Positions 23,060-34,032 of a stretch of DNA of 64,000 bases are shown piece by piece; position 1 is the stretch's first letter; each line of letters opens with the position of its first letter. Location of the stretch: contig OY282559.1 in assembly GCA_958295665.1 (NCBI GenBank), positions 253,823,461 to 253,887,460 of the forward strand, in the 5' to 3' direction. Under the pieces are notes generated by a model that had not been told where the DNA came from, made no database searches, and was given only the letters and a program-made list of their open reading frames with translations. A program made the position numbers and the translations under genes. This DNA comes from Tipula vernalis. Lineage: Eukaryota; Arthropoda; Insecta; Diptera; Tipulidae.

Positions 23060-23300
23060 TTTAATTCGATTAAAATAATTAAGCACAACAATTTAAAAGG
23101 ATAAGAAATCGAGACGGAAAAAAACTGTTTATATTGAAAACTTTATTTCATACGATTAAAATAATTAAACACAACAAACAAACAAAAGGATAATAAAAAT
23201 CGAGACGGAAAAAACTTTTTATATTGAAAATTTTATTTAAACAATTAAAATAATTAAACAACAATTAAAATGATTTAAAATCAAGACACAAAAAACTCGT
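23060..23300. repeat. Imperfect tandem repeat of about 90-bp units
   Basis: ATCGAGACGGAAAAAA, TTTATATTGAAAA and ATTAAAATAATTAA recur in that order about two and a half times, with the third unit decayed. Confidence 0.6.
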
Positions 23301-23525
23301 ATATTCACAACTTTGACAAATACAAAATGAAGTTTCTATTTTTGTTGTTGTTAGTAACGTCAAAAAAAACATCAATTTGGTTTCGTGTACTTTTCGCACC
23401 ACAAAATTTACATTGATTTGAAAAAACGAAAAGAATTTGACATTAAATGATAAATGTTGTTTGGGTTTTGACAACAAAATATTTTCATAAAAAAATATTT
23501 GTTTAATGACTTGTTACGACCACAT

Positions 23526-23702
23526 TTAAGTTCAAATTTAGACGTTTTTTTACAATTGTCTTTCTCATATGCCCATTAGGACGTAAATTTCAGCTAAAAT
23601 TAGAAGTTTCCAAGCATTTACTATAAAAGCAACAAACAGTAAATGCAAATGTCATTCATCGCCTCAAATACTACAAACTTTACTAGTTTGACGCCGCTCT
23701 TC
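23526..23702. repeat. Dispersed repeat, copy 2 (first at 8277-8455)
   Basis: Shares AAGTTCAAATTTAGA, CAGCTAAAATTAGA and TAGTTTGACGCCGCTCT with the first copy in the same orientation. Confidence 0.65.
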
Positions 23703-23915
23703 CTCTATGGAAATACATGTATTCTAATTTAGCGCCACTGTTCGCTCCGTCGGCAGGTATTACATTATCACATTTAAATAATTATATAAATATAATTATA
23801 TTTTTTAGAAAGAAAATAGCTTCTTGAAGCTAAATATAACAATATTTTCTTTGTAAAAAAATATAATTATATTTATATAATTATTTATATAAATGTGATA
23901 ATTATATTGTCCTTG

Positions 23916-24489
23916 TGTTCAATCGGGCAAAAATGATAAAAAATATCATGATATTTTTTATCACTTTTGGCAATAAACGCACTAATTTATCACACAAAAA
24001 AATCAACTTTTTTCTTGGTTCCAGCTGTCAATTTCGAATTTATTTTCTTTATGATATTTTCGGTACTTAAATTAAATGAAATTTGCTTTTTTGAGATATT
24101 TATATGGTATTTACACAGTCACCTATTTATTTAAACATAAATAATAATTTATGTTTCGAAGTTTTGTCTGAGAACACACAACACAACGAAACTCAAACTA
24201 AAATTATTTGTGTCTCCAATATTTGGAAAAAACCAAATAGTTTAATATCAAAATAATTTATAAAGAAGAAATAATTAAAAAATATAACATTTAATTAAAA
24301 ACCTGACAACAAAACGAGTTTATTGAATTTTACAAAGCGATTTAAAACAAAATGTAACATTTAAAATCAATTTATCATTTTTTTTCAATTTTGGTTGTTC
24401 AATCGGGTTTGACGTACAGTATTACGAAATGAAGTTAGGGTGGGATAAAATATCATGATATTTTTTATCATTTTTGCCCGATCGAACAC
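23916..24489. mobile_element. MITE with GTGTTCAATCGGGCAAAAAT ends, copy 1
   Basis: The ends GTGTTCAATCGGGC and its near complement GCCCGATCGAACAC enclose 574 bp. Just inside each end lies a second, self-complementary block containing ATATCATGATAT. A closely related copy is at 39094-39641. Confidence 0.8.
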
Positions 24490-24533
24490 GTCCTGTATAT
24501 GCTGCGAGTCGAGTCGAGTTTAATCCTAGTTTA

Positions 24534-24964
24534 ACTCTCACTGAGTACGTTTATGCTCAGCGTCGAGTCATCTTTTAGTTAACTTTGGATCATCTTGTAG
24601 TTATCTTTTTTAGCGTTTATACTGCAGAGTCAAATCGTAGTCGAGTCGAAACTAGGGTGAAACCGAGTCAGAAACGTCAAAAAAAATCATTTACTAACGT
24701 ATGTTTATATGTTTTTCTTGTATTATTTTCTGAATTTTATAAAAACAAAATAACAAAGTTTTATTGCCACACAAAAAACGAAGATTCGTACAAGAATTAA
24801 GAAATCAAAATGGTGTCTTTTTATTATTATTTTTTTGTTGTTTTTATTTTTCGACTCGACTCCGTTTATAGTCAATGTTTTTAGAGTTAACTCGACTCGA
24901 CCCTAGAAATTTTTTAGGTCGAGTTGAGTTAACTACAAGATGACTCGACTCCGTTTATAGTGAA
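24534..24964. repeat. GTCGAGTC-rich foldback element, copy 1
   Basis: Begins GAGTACGTTTATGCTCAG and runs through TTTATACTGCAGAG and CGAGTCGAAACTAGG to CTCGACTCCGTTTATAGT. The core is full of GAGTCGAGT and its complement. Just left of it (24492-24533) is a scrap of the CTGTATATGCTGCGAG element seen whole at 29790. The short open frame at 24585-24800 is not conserved between copies. Confidence 0.65.
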
Positions 24965-25038
24965 TACGTATATGCTCAGAGTCGAGTCATCTTTTACTTA
25001 ACTTTGGATCATCTTGTAGTTATCTTTTTTAGCGTTTA

Positions 25039-25474
25039 AGCATGGTTTCCACGATGGCGAGGCGAAAAAATTAGTCAAACTAAAAAGAGAAAGCAAAAAT
25101 TCTCCAATAGTACGATAGAGAGAAAATACCATTTTGACAGAAAAATTGGGACGTCCAATTTTAAAAATTTTAATTCAGCACTCCGAAATAGGACGTCTAA
25201 TCCGAAAAAAAGATTAGATGCATCATCTTTTTTCGGATTAGCCGCTGATTTTCGGAATTCATATTGTCAATTTAAAGAAAATTTTATATTTATTTTATTA
25301 TTAAATATATATATATATTTTTTGATTTGGGGACCACATTTTTCAAAAATAAATAAATAAAAATTCGGAGTAACGACTTGTTGCAGTTTCATTCACTCTT
25401 ATGTTATTTTTTTTTATTCCTTCCTCTTTTTAATTTGACTAATTTTTTCGCCTCGCCATCGTGGAAACCATGCT
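25039..25474. mobile_element. MITE with AGCATGGTTTCCACGATGGC ends and TTA duplication
   Basis: 436 bp with near-perfect inverted ends AGCATGGTTTCCACGATGGC. TTA on each side (25036-25038 and 25475-25477). The uninterrupted site is preserved in copy 1 of the host element (AGCGTTTATACTGCAG at about 24613), which proves the insertion. Confidence 0.88.
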
Positions 25475-25844
25475 TTATACTGCAGAGTCAAATGGTAGTC
25501 GAGTCGAAACTAGGTTGAAACCGAGTCAGAAACGTCAAAAAAAAATCATTTACTATCGTATGTTTATATGTTTTTCTTGTATTATTTTCTGAATTTTATA
25601 AAAATAAAATAACAAAGTTTTATTGCCACACAAAAATCGAAGATTCGCACACGATTTAAGAAATCAAAATGGTGTCTTTTTATTACTATTTTTTTGTTGT
25701 TTTTATTTTTCGACTCGACTCCGTTTATAGTGAAGGTTTTTAGAGTTAACTCGACTCGACTCTAGAAATTTTTTAGGTCGAGTCGAGTTAACTAAAAGAT
25801 GATTCGACTCCGTTTATAGTAAAAGTTAACCTAGGTTCCAACCA

Positions 25845-26294
25845 GTGGCCCTATTCTGGCTATTCCCTGGGAATTGGGAATTGAACTATTTTGACAGTAT
25901 TCTAGCAGTTTGGAATTATTTTTTCCAAAAGTGTATTCTGGCGATTGGGAATTTTTATTGTAGGGAAAAAATAATTCCATTTTATGTAAGTTTTGACGTT
26001 TATTTTTCCCAAATTTTTTTTTTTGGGAATTAGAAGAAACTGTTTGTTTTGTGTATTTTCAATATTTTATTTACAATGTAGTATCGGTAAAGTTTTTATT
26101 TTATATGTAGAAAATAAAATTTTTAAATAATGGCGGCTGCAAAATTTGAAATAGTGGTTTTTCCCATTGGATGATTCCCAATTACGCCAGAATACACTTT
26201 TGGGAATTGGGGAATAAAAAATTGGGAATTATTGAAGTTTGGAAATGTAGCAATATTTTTCCCAATTCCCAGGGAATAGCCAGAATAGGGCCAC
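25845..26294. mobile_element. MITE with GTGGCCCTATTCTGGCTATT ends
   Basis: 450 bp with perfect inverted ends of more than 30 bp starting GTGGCCCTATTCTGG. Internally it repeats GGGAATTGGGAA motifs. No target duplication longer than one base is clear. A partial copy is at 47815-47936. Confidence 0.8.
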
Positions 26295-26320
26295 AGGTTG
26301 AACCCTAAGCATAAACGTAC

Positions 26321-26480
26321 AATTCCCCATGTAGGAAAATGTCCATGCCGCATATGTTTTATACATATGTATAAGAATTGCAATTTTCGAACGTGTTTGT
26401 GTGAACTTTGACAGATGTCCACATGTGGAAAATAGATGTGAATTCGAGAATAGGCCCTCAGGCGCCTCGCCTCGAAATAT
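26321..26480. repeat. MITE debris
   Basis: 26321-26459 matches the right half of the 16.6-kb MITE family, ending GAATTCGAGAATAGGCC. 26460-26480 is a scrap of the 514-bp MITE family (GGCGCCTCGCCTCG). Confidence 0.65.
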
Positions 26481-26998
26481 TTATATGTACCCCAAACACA
26501 TTATAGTCATTGGTTGGAATTATTTTGTACAGTTTTTTCTCGAAATTTTAATTATTTTTATTTATTTAATTATTGTATATTGCACACACATCAAAATATT
26601 TAATTATTGCGAATTTTTCGATCATTTCGTATTGTATAGTTCCAAGTCTTCTATTAAATATAAATGTCAAAAAAGTGAGGTTAATATATGCGTTAAAAAA
26701 ATTCGTATATATGTGGAAAGTCTCCAAACGCGAAAAAAGTGTTTTCTCCAATTGCGAAATTTCAAACTTCGCACGATAAAATATATGTATATCAATAAAA
26801 ATTATTATATTTCAAAAAACAAATGTATAGAATTTAAAGGTTATAATGGTACTTGATAGTTTTTTCATATATTTAATATCAAATCTATTCTAATTGAAAT
26901 AGAATTTGAAAAGAAAAAACAAATTGCATCACACACAAAATAGCTGTGGCAAAGCCTTTAACCTCAGTAAACATGGTAATGGTAACGACCTAGTTTAA
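26481..26998. other. AT-rich region upstream of the CCDC103-like gene
   Basis: No repeat ends or recognisable protein. It presumably includes the promoter of the gene at 26999. The overlapping open frames on both strands at 26401-26856 look like chance. Confidence 0.45.
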
Positions 26999-27367
26999 AT
27001 GGAAATCGTTTGCCATGACAATGGAATAACAAATTATTGCAAAATGTCTGAGTTAAATAAAAAAATGAATTCAAAAGAAATATTGTCGCATCAAGAAAAA
27101 TGTTTGGCACAGGTAGATTCAGCCGAATTGTATGAAATAAGGAATAGTGCTAAATTACGGGCAGTTTATACATCACAAAATTATGATGAGTTTAAGTATT
27201 GTTTATTTAGATGTCTTACATTTTTACATGAGTAACTAAATATAAGAAAAATTTCGTTTTGTAGAGATATTGTGGATGCCGCTCACTTGAAAACAATTTC
27301 AAAAGCAGATAAAAGGAATTTCAAAACCAAAACACGAATATGGAATTCAACAGCCAAACTAAATTAA
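26999..27367 (+). CDS. CCDC103-like dynein arm attachment factor, N-terminal domain only
   Basis: Two exons, 26999-27195 and 27265-27367, join in frame across a 69-bp GT-AG intron and give 99 residues, or 84 from the internal ATG at 27044 (MSELNKKM), which may be the real start. The sequence KLRAVYTSQNYDEFK, then DIVDAAHLKTI, matches the N-terminal dynein-attachment domain of CCDC103, where a coiled stretch is followed by YEEFR and an xxASHLKP-type motif. CCDC103 is needed to fix outer dynein arms to ciliary doublets. Vertebrate CCDC103 is about 242 residues and has an RPAP3-type C-terminal domain that is absent here. The gene may be shortened in this lineage, or a further exon may be missed. 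It converges on DAP1, 235 bp apart. Confidence 0.72.
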
Positions 27368-27602
27368 ATCATTAAAAACAGGATTTATAATAATCTGTAG
27401 AATCAACTTTTAAATATTTATTTCATTTTAAAAAAGTATAAATGTGAATTCAAGCGTTTAAAAATTTAACATAACCTGGAAAATTAAAAACAATTGTATT
27501 GTTTATGTATGGATCGAGTTTTCGATGACTGTTTTAGGTGTCAGCAGAAAAAAATAACAAAATAAAAAAAATGGCGTTTTCTTTCTAGAACATTTAACAC
27601 CA
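27368..27602. other. Convergent 3' spacer between CCDC103-like gene and DAP1
   Basis: Short AT-rich interval holding the 3' ends of both genes. AATAAAA-type signals occur. Nothing else seen. Confidence 0.5.
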
Positions 27603-28018
27603 CTACTTTCTAGGCTGATGGAGAATAATTGATGGTTTGATATTGACTTGATTTGGGGGTTTTTCCATATGTTGCTCGTACTGTACTGGCGGTACATTAG
27701 GAATGTTAGCGCTTTGCACTGCTGGTGGACTTGTTATACCTGTACAATCCTCATGATCTTTGGCTGGGCGTTCCGTATTTGGTGATTTATGTTGCACGAT
27801 ACGCATACCACCGGCTTTTACTGTAAAAAAGAAATTTATTTGTACACGAATCATGAAGAGAATACATCTTATAAAAAAAAAAAAAATATAATCCAAGGTT
27901 AACCGATTTTACACTACGTGGTTAAAATATGTCCAATTTGAATAAAGTACTAATCTTAACAATTCTACAAACCTGCGGGTAAATGCCCAGCTAACTTTTG
28001 ATTTTCTTCGTCTGCCAT
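27603..28018 (-). CDS. DAP1: DAP1, death-associated protein 1
   Basis: DAP1 is a small, disordered, proline-rich protein known as a TOR substrate that restrains autophagy. Two exons, 28018-27973 and 27820-27603, join in frame over a 152-bp intron to give 87 residues (human 102). The N-terminal block AGHLPAVKAGGMRIVQH is the family signature; human DAP1 has nearly the same words there. The C-terminus ILHQPRK also matches the conserved QQPRK ending. The middle is Pro/Asn-rich and unconserved, as expected. The start ATG is the first in exon 1. It is transcribed in the same direction as PDCL, whose stop lies 405 bp upstream. Confidence 0.92.
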
Positions 28019-28422
28019 TATATTATTTTTAAACAATATAAAAATGCTTATTTTAATAAATTAGTATTTAGCTTTATTTTAAAAATTAATCAATATTTTA
28101 TTTTATTTTCCTGCGTGTTCTAACAATAAATTTTTCCTTGTAGTGAAGAACTTTTCTTAAATAGATTGGTTCATGTGTGAATGTATGACGTTTGTTATTT
28201 AATTTTTTATAGCAATAATTGCCAACGACGAGATTAAAATTATAGTAAAAAGTTATTTCAACCATAACTAGATGGCAATGTACAATATAAAAAGTAGTCC
28301 ATTTTAATTACACAAAAATATTGTAATAATCCTTATTTATTATTATTATGTGTCGATTAAAAATGATTGACCGATTAATGAGAATAAACTAAAAGTATTA
28401 AAGTATGGCGACTGCAATTAAA
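28019..28422. other. DAP1 promoter region / PDCL 3' flank
   Basis: AT-rich interval with no open frame of interest. It must hold the DAP1 transcription start and the PDCL polyadenylation site. Confidence 0.5.
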
Positions 28423-29292
28423 TTAATTATCATCATCATCCTCCGCATCCGCATATTTAACGCTTGATTTAATCGTCCTTGCAATTACAGGAACACAACT
28501 ACGATCGTCGATCATTGCATGTTCGATTAAAAAACTTTCCACATCTGATGCGTAGAAATCATCACCAAATTCGTCCGAAAGACGAATAAAATTACCAATC
28601 ATCTGACCTCCTTTATATACTAGTAATGCAGGAACACCACTCAATTTAAATTTAATGCTCATACCAGCACAACTGCTCAGCATCCGGCAAAATTTAACGT
28701 GTGGATATTCTTGAGCCAGAGTGTCAATGCACTTATTCATTGTACGGCATGCCTTTACCTGTGCCTCAAATATATGAATAATCACGGTTGTGAATTTATC
28801 CTCTTTATCCACAGCGTTTAAGAAATCATCACCATTATCTAGCGAAAAAACTTGCTTGAACGAAGTTTGTGCTACCGCATTCTGCAACATTTCATTCATA
28901 CGTTGCCGTTGAAACTGTAGCAGCATATCATCACGCATTAATTCCCTTAATTCTGGATCCAATTCCTCCTCCTCTTTTGCCTTGTCATCTTCCTCTTTTG
29001 TTCGACACGTAATACTTAATTTTTTCAACAATTCCAGTCTTTCTTTTTCCTGAGCATCTCGCTTCTCATTTTCCAACTGTTTATAACGTTGCCAATCATT
29101 TATCACTCCCTTAGGCCCAGTATTCTCGGCCGCACCCGTCCACTGTGTCAAATCAGGTGGAGGTCCGGAAGCTTGTGATTTTAATGGATTCGATTTTTCA
29201 TTACCCTCGTCAGAGGATTCAAATTCATCTTCACTACTACTGCAATAGTTGTGAATTTTATCGCCAAGTATTTTATCTTCTAATGTAGCCAT
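28423..29292 (-). CDS. PDCL: Phosducin-like protein (PhLP1/PDCL type)
   Basis: A single-exon gene of 289 residues. Phosducin-like proteins bind G-protein beta-gamma and, in the PhLP1 group, act with the CCT chaperonin to assemble beta-gamma dimers. Residues 1-30 are acidic and Ser-rich (SSSEDEFESSDEG). GPKGVINDWQRYKQLE at about 60-75 is the conserved N-terminal helix motif that contacts G-beta. Residues about 130-275 form a thioredoxin-like fold without the CxxC pair: FLNAVDKEDKFTTVIIHIFE, VKFCRMLSS and GVPALLVYKGGQMIGNFIRL. The tail is acidic (AEDDDDN), as in the family. The ATG at 29292 is the first in frame. No breaks. Confidence 0.95.
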   Translation of the reverse strand: MATLEDKILGDKIHNYCSSSEDEFESSDEGNEKSNPLKSQASGPPPDLTQWTGAAENTGPKGVINDWQRYKQLENEKRDAQEKERLELLKKLSITCRTKEEDDKAKEEEELDPELRELMRDDMLLQFQRQRMNEMLQNAVAQTSFKQVFSLDNGDDFLNAVDKEDKFTTVIIHIFEAQVKACRTMNKCIDTLAQEYPHVKFCRMLSSCAGMSIKFKLSGVPALLVYKGGQMIGNFIRLSDEFGDDFYASDVESFLIEHAMIDDRSCVPVIARTIKSSVKYADAEDDDDN

Positions 29293-29559
29293 TTATATTT
29301 AATTTGAATAAGTTTTTGTTTCCTTTTCAATAAAATAAAAAACAATACAAAACGAAAACAATTATTTTGACAGTAGATTTAAATAACCGCATTTCATTTT
29401 TTACCGATTCGAGGAAACATTTTTCGAAAATACCCTCTAAACACAAAGCCATTCATACCGATTTTCCATCGTTATAGTATAATAGTATAATATGTAGTCT
29501 TATACTATTATACTACGACGATGGAAAACCGAAGTTGATAGCTATACTAGTATAATAGA
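29293..29559. other. PDCL promoter and a small AT hairpin
   Basis: The PDCL 5' region, then a hairpin at about 29457-29532 whose arms carry GATTTTCCATCG / CGATGGAAAAC around TATAGTATAATAG. Similar text lies at 33950-34010, so it is a small repeat family. Confidence 0.5.
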
Positions 29560-29848
29560 GTACGTTTATGCTTAGGGTTCAACCTGGTTTGAACCTAGGT
29601 TATCTTTTACTATAAACGGAGTCGAGTCATATTGTAGTTAACTCAACCCGACCTAAAAAATTTCTAGGGTCGAGTCGAGTTAACTCTAAAAACATTGAGT
29701 ACGTTTATGCTCAGCGTCGAGTCATCTTTTAGATAACTTTGGATCATCTTGTAGTTATCTTTTCTAGCGTTTATACTGCAGAGTCAAATATACTGTATAT
29801 GCTGCGAGTCGAGTCGAGTTTAATCCTAGTTTAACTCTCACTATATAC

Positions 29849-31497
29849 CTTTCAATTTGTTGAAGTTAATGGAGTTAAGTCTAGTTATTTGCCTCTGCCT
29901 ACTGGTGTCCCCCAGGGATCTATTATGGGGCCCTTAATATTTGCAATGTATATAAACGATATTGGAAGTTCTATTCGACACTCTCATTATCATTTGTTTG
30001 CGGATGATCTCCAAATTTTTAGGGAAATTGAGATTGATAATTGTGATAGAATGGTAGCTACTAACGAAGTGACTGCATATATGAACAGGGATATTAATAA
30101 TATTATTGAGTGGTCGGCGGAGAATCAATTGTTATTAAATTCAAAAAAGTCCCAGGTGATTATGTTTTCCCAGAAGGGTAATCCTTTTACTTATGACGTG
30201 GACTTAGCTTCTGTTAGAATTGGTAATGACAATATATTTTTTAGTGAATCAGTAAGGAATTTGGGTGTGACCTTGGATAAACACTTGGATTGGAATGTGC
30301 ATGTGAATTCTATTGTGCAGAAAATGTTCATTGGGCTGCGAATGCTTTGGCGTAACTCTGCATTTACTCCAATCAAGGTCAGGATGCTGTTAGCTAGATC
30401 TTTAATTCTTAGTAATCTGTTTTATTGTGATGTGGTGTTTTCCGAATTAAGTTTTTGCTTATTTACCAAAATTAAAAGAGTGTATAAAGGTGGATTTATA
30501 TTATCAGTTCCTTTCAGTTCCTACTCGTATCGTGTCAGACATCATCAATTTATACTATCCGTACCTTTCAATTCAGGCATTTTCTTCGTATGATTATCAT
30601 ATACATATATTCGTATCTTTTGGTTACGTATAGAGTAAAGATAACACACAAAAATACAAAAATGTTTTAGTAGCAATTTTACAATTTTTGTTTGTTTCGT
30701 TATTCTTTCGTAATTTTTCGCCTTCAGATATCATACAAAACATTCTTTTCAACAATATGTGTCTGTGTCGGTACGAGTAGGAACGGAAAGGAAAGGATAA
30801 TATAAATACTCATATAGAAAGTACATGTAACAATGTTTTTTTTGTCTGACACGATACGAGTAGGAACTGAAAGGAACTGATAATATAAATCGACCTTAAT
30901 TCATGCCTAAGATACATTTTTGGATTGAAACGCAGGGTTCGATTGACACCTTACTATAATAAGATTTTTGGATGCTCTTTGGAGAATTATTTTGATCTTA
31001 GAATTCTAGTTTTAATGTACAAAATTATTACAACTCGTCAACCTCAATATCTATATCATAAGCTTGTATTTGCTTAGTCATTAACTCATTACGGACACAA
31101 AACATAATATTGCCAAACACTCGCACCAATTATATGAAAGGGTCATTTATAAGGAGAGGTGCTAGGCTATGGAATACTATTCCAACACATATTAAATGTT
31201 TGACACGTTTAGGGTGGAATGCGTGAATTATCTTAATAATCTATAGCTGTATATAATTATTGGTTTACAGTTAGTTATAATTAGTTATAAATCTGAAGAC
31301 TTAGTTTTAGTTTTAGTTTTATTTTTATCTCTTCATATTTTTTATAATTTTTCTTCCTTTACTGATCTGTGGTACAAACTAATGTAGATTAAGTGGATTT
31401 GTTGCTGTTTATACAGCGTAATTACAGAGTAATTACGTAAAATGACCTAGTTGTCATGTTGTAGTAAAAACTGAATAAAATAAATAAATAAAATAAA
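29849..31497 (+). mobile_element. 5'-truncated LINE, third layer, with 6-bp target duplication
   Basis: Flanked by ATATAC at 29843-29848 and 31498-31503. The unoccupied site is mirrored in the opposite arm of the host MITE near 31700. The frame from 29889 encodes reverse transcriptase: GVPQGSIMGPL, FADDLQIF (the catalytic ADD), NQLLLNSKKSQ and VRNLGVTLDKHLDWN. After the inner MITE it goes on with FGLKRR and LRILVLMYKIITTRQPQYL, then decays with stops. It ends in an A/T-simple tail (AATAAATAAATAAAATAAAA). Endonuclease is missing. Confidence 0.85.
30488..30896. mobile_element. MITE with AGGTGGATTTATATTATCAG ends, fourth layer
   Basis: 409 bp with about 55-bp terminal inverted repeats (AGGTGGATTTATATTATCAG, then TTCCTACTCGTATCGTGTC). 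TAA on both sides (30485-30487 and 30897-30899). The LINE coding frame is continuous across the site if the MITE and one TAA are ignored, showing a clean insertion. Confidence 0.9.
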
Positions 31498-31907
31498 ATA
31501 TACGGAGTCGAGTTATTTTCTAACCAACTCTAGGTGTATACATATACTGCAGAGTTAAACATATGCATATGCATTTTTCTTAAATTTTGTTGTTGTTTTT
31601 TTAACTCTACTCTATGTGAATATTGCGCATTTTTTAGAGTAGAGTTTAACTCGACTCTACAAATTATTAGATCGAGTCGAGTTTAACTCGACTCCGTATA
31701 TAGTGAGAGTTAAACTCGGATTAAACTCGACTCGACTCGCCGCATATATGTACAGTATAAAATAGTAGTCGAGTCGAAACTAGGTTGAAACCGAGTCAGA
31801 AACGTCAAAAAAAATCATTTACTAACGTATGTTTATATGTTTTTCTTGTATTATTTTCTGAATTTTATAAAAACAAAATAACAAAGTTTTATTGCCACAC
31901 AAAAATC

Positions 31908-32593
31908 ATTTTATTAATTTTTTAAAAACACAACTAATGCGTATGCTTGGTTATTTTTAATTGTTTTTTTATTATGAATATACGTTAAAATTTCCAAAAT
32001 AGGAATTATAGGTTAGGTTAGGTTGGAGTGGCTGCCTACGCACACTTAGACCGGTGACGGTCCATTGTGGTACCACAAACCACAGAGGGTAGATTCCGAT
32101 GAAATGACAATTTTTCGTGACATTTTTTTCTAGTTTACCGCAGTTATATTTTAAGGTTAATTTTAATGATATTACATGCTACATACAGATTATATACATA
32201 TAAAAAAATAGATAAAATATTGTTTTATTTTAATTAAAATATAAACAAATAAAATTTATAACAAGAATTATTAAAAATTAACAAAATTTACTCACACATA
32301 TTTTATTAAAAAATACAGCTGACTTTTGTCACGGAAAACCAAATCAATGACAATTTTGTTTAATTTGTCATTTTTTTCCTTGTGACATTTAGAAAAAGTC
32401 ACTTCATCAGAATCGCATTTTAGAACTCACAACTATATTGTCATTTTATAGCAGTTACAATTTTAGTACAAAGTCACATTTGTCACTTGATCAGAATCTA
32501 GGCCCAGGATGTAGGAATTATACCTACGTTCACATAAAAAAACTATAATTGGTGCTAACTTCATCACATGTGATGGAAAACCGACAAGGAATA
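31908..32593. repeat. Repeat debris with TAGATTC/GAATCTA ends
   Basis: About 32090-32505 begins TAGATTCCGATGAAATGAC and ends GTCACTTGATCAGAATCTA, a probable MITE. At 32013 a GGTTAGGTTAGGTT stretch recurs with the 19.27-kb LINE tail. 32509-32590 repeats, inverted, the text at 21295-21400 (GGAATTATACCTACGTTCAC). Confidence 0.5.
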
Positions 32594-33944
32594 CTGCCGT
32601 GCTAAACATGTTTTACTGATCTGCAAAAATCGCATTTCGAGAAAATTGATGTTAAAGTTTTTCGAAATATTTGGGGAATAACTTGCTTAAAAGCGGATTT
32701 AATTTACTTTCAAAGCCTTCAAATTATGCATTAGATCATAAATAATATGTTTCTCAAGAAAATATCAATAATTTATACATAATTAATTAATAATTTGCAG
32801 AATTAGTCTTTTACTTTAAATAGGCTTTATAAATAATCGATTGGTACTAAACAAAAATAACTTAAGTGTAATTAAGTCATTTATATCACAAAAGAAAAAC
32901 TAAAATCCTGTGTTAATAAGAAGAATATATACCTTATCTGCCATTTAAGGTATTTATGTTTAGTTTATCGTTACATTTATTTTCAAAATAAACTGTAGAA
33001 TACAACCTTAAATGCTATCAAAGTCGTGTTTACTACAAAGAGAAGTTGAAATCGTTTATTATATTATAAAAAATATATACATACTTTATCTAAACTTTAT
33101 GATGTAAGACCTTAAACACCCTAGTTTCTCGGATTTTATGAAATACGATTTGCAAATAGGATTTGGTAAAACTTTTGTAACAAAAGACTAGTTTAGTTGC
33201 TATGTTATATTTATTTATAACAAAATAAAAACCAACAACTATTGAAATCATAAAATTATTTATAAGATCGTTTTTTAAATAGCTTAAAAATCTAGTATGT
33301 CATTTCTTTTTTATAAAAATAAATTCAAAACATGTCAGTCAACTGAAAAATTACAAAAATTCAATCAAATTGAATTAAAAATTAATATTTTTTATCACAA
33401 GAATAAAATTCAAGACTTATAATAATTGACGATCCATTAAAACAATTCAATCTATACCGATTGCCGGAGGATCCGAAATTGGTAAATTCATTAAGTGTTT
33501 CATTTGTAGTACAGAATAACATTACATGAAGATAAGTTAAAAGTCCTTGTTTATAAGTTATTATTGATTCAATTCACGTATAGAAAATTTCAAATAAGTC
33601 AATTTTGCTATTGAAAATGAAAATTCTTAAATTGCCTTAAATGCAATTTCAATTATGAAAATAAGAAAAAGTAACTTAACTTACATATTTGAAAGAAAAT
33701 GACCTTATTTGTGCCATAGATAAGGCGTTCATGTTTAATATCAAGTAGTTAAGTCGGTGTTACTTCAAATTTGCTACTTTTTTCGATTAGAACAAAATTT
33801 ATTTTGTTTAATAATGCATTTATTAAAGTAGATTTAATTATATTTATTTATATAAAATATAAAGGATATTAATACCTTTTAATTGGCATCAATAACTCAA
33901 TTTCGCCAAAAATGTAGATCAGTAAAACTTGTTTAGCACGGCAG
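32594..33944. mobile_element. 1.35-kb non-autonomous DNA transposon with CTGCCGTGCTAAACA ends
   Basis: Inverted ends CTGCCGTGCTAAACA and the complement ending TGTTTAGCACGGCAG in slightly varied form, with TTTTACTGATCT just inside. AATA lies on both sides. The interior is AT-rich, with no open frame over about 60 codons. It interrupts an older repeat. Confidence 0.75.
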
Positions 33945-34032
33945 AATAATAGTATAATAGTATTATACTTTTATGCTATTATACTATTGACGATGGAAAA
34001 TCGGTATCATTTGCAATACGAAAATGATACTT

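Larger units (their letters stand above)
24965..26320. mobile_element. GTCGAGTC-rich foldback element, copy 2, with two MITEs inside
   Basis: Bounded by TACGTATATGCTCAG on the left and CTAAGCATAAACGTAC on the right. It parallels copy 1 nearly throughout, which allows the two inserted MITEs (25039-25474 and 25845-26294) to be recognised as later arrivals. Confidence 0.7.
29790..31758. mobile_element. MITE with ATACTGTATATGCTGCGAG ends, second layer
   Basis: Inverted ends ATACTGTATATGC and GCATATATGTACAGTAT, each followed inward by GAGTCGAGT and TTAACTCTCACTATATAC-type text. AAAT-like bases flank it. It is split by the LINE at 29849. Confidence 0.7.
29560..31907. mobile_element. GTCGAGTC-rich foldback element, copies 3-4, outer layer of a nest
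   Basis: GTACGTTTATGC ends occur at 29560 and 29699, followed by the usual CGAGTCATCTTTTAG and TTTATACTGCAGAG text to 29789. It resumes at 31759 with AGTAGTCGAGTCGAAACTAG and runs to about 31907, parallel to the 24.5- and 25.5-kb copies. Everything between is inserted. Confidence 0.7.

Noticed and set aside
24585..24800. Open frame in the GTCGAGTC-rich repeat
   Set aside because: The same repeat in its other copies does not keep the frame, and the residues resemble nothing known.
26401..26856. Overlapping open frames on both strands, up to 151 codons
   Set aside because: They begin inside MITE debris and read through AT-rich sequence with Lys/Ile/Tyr bias. No family resemblance.
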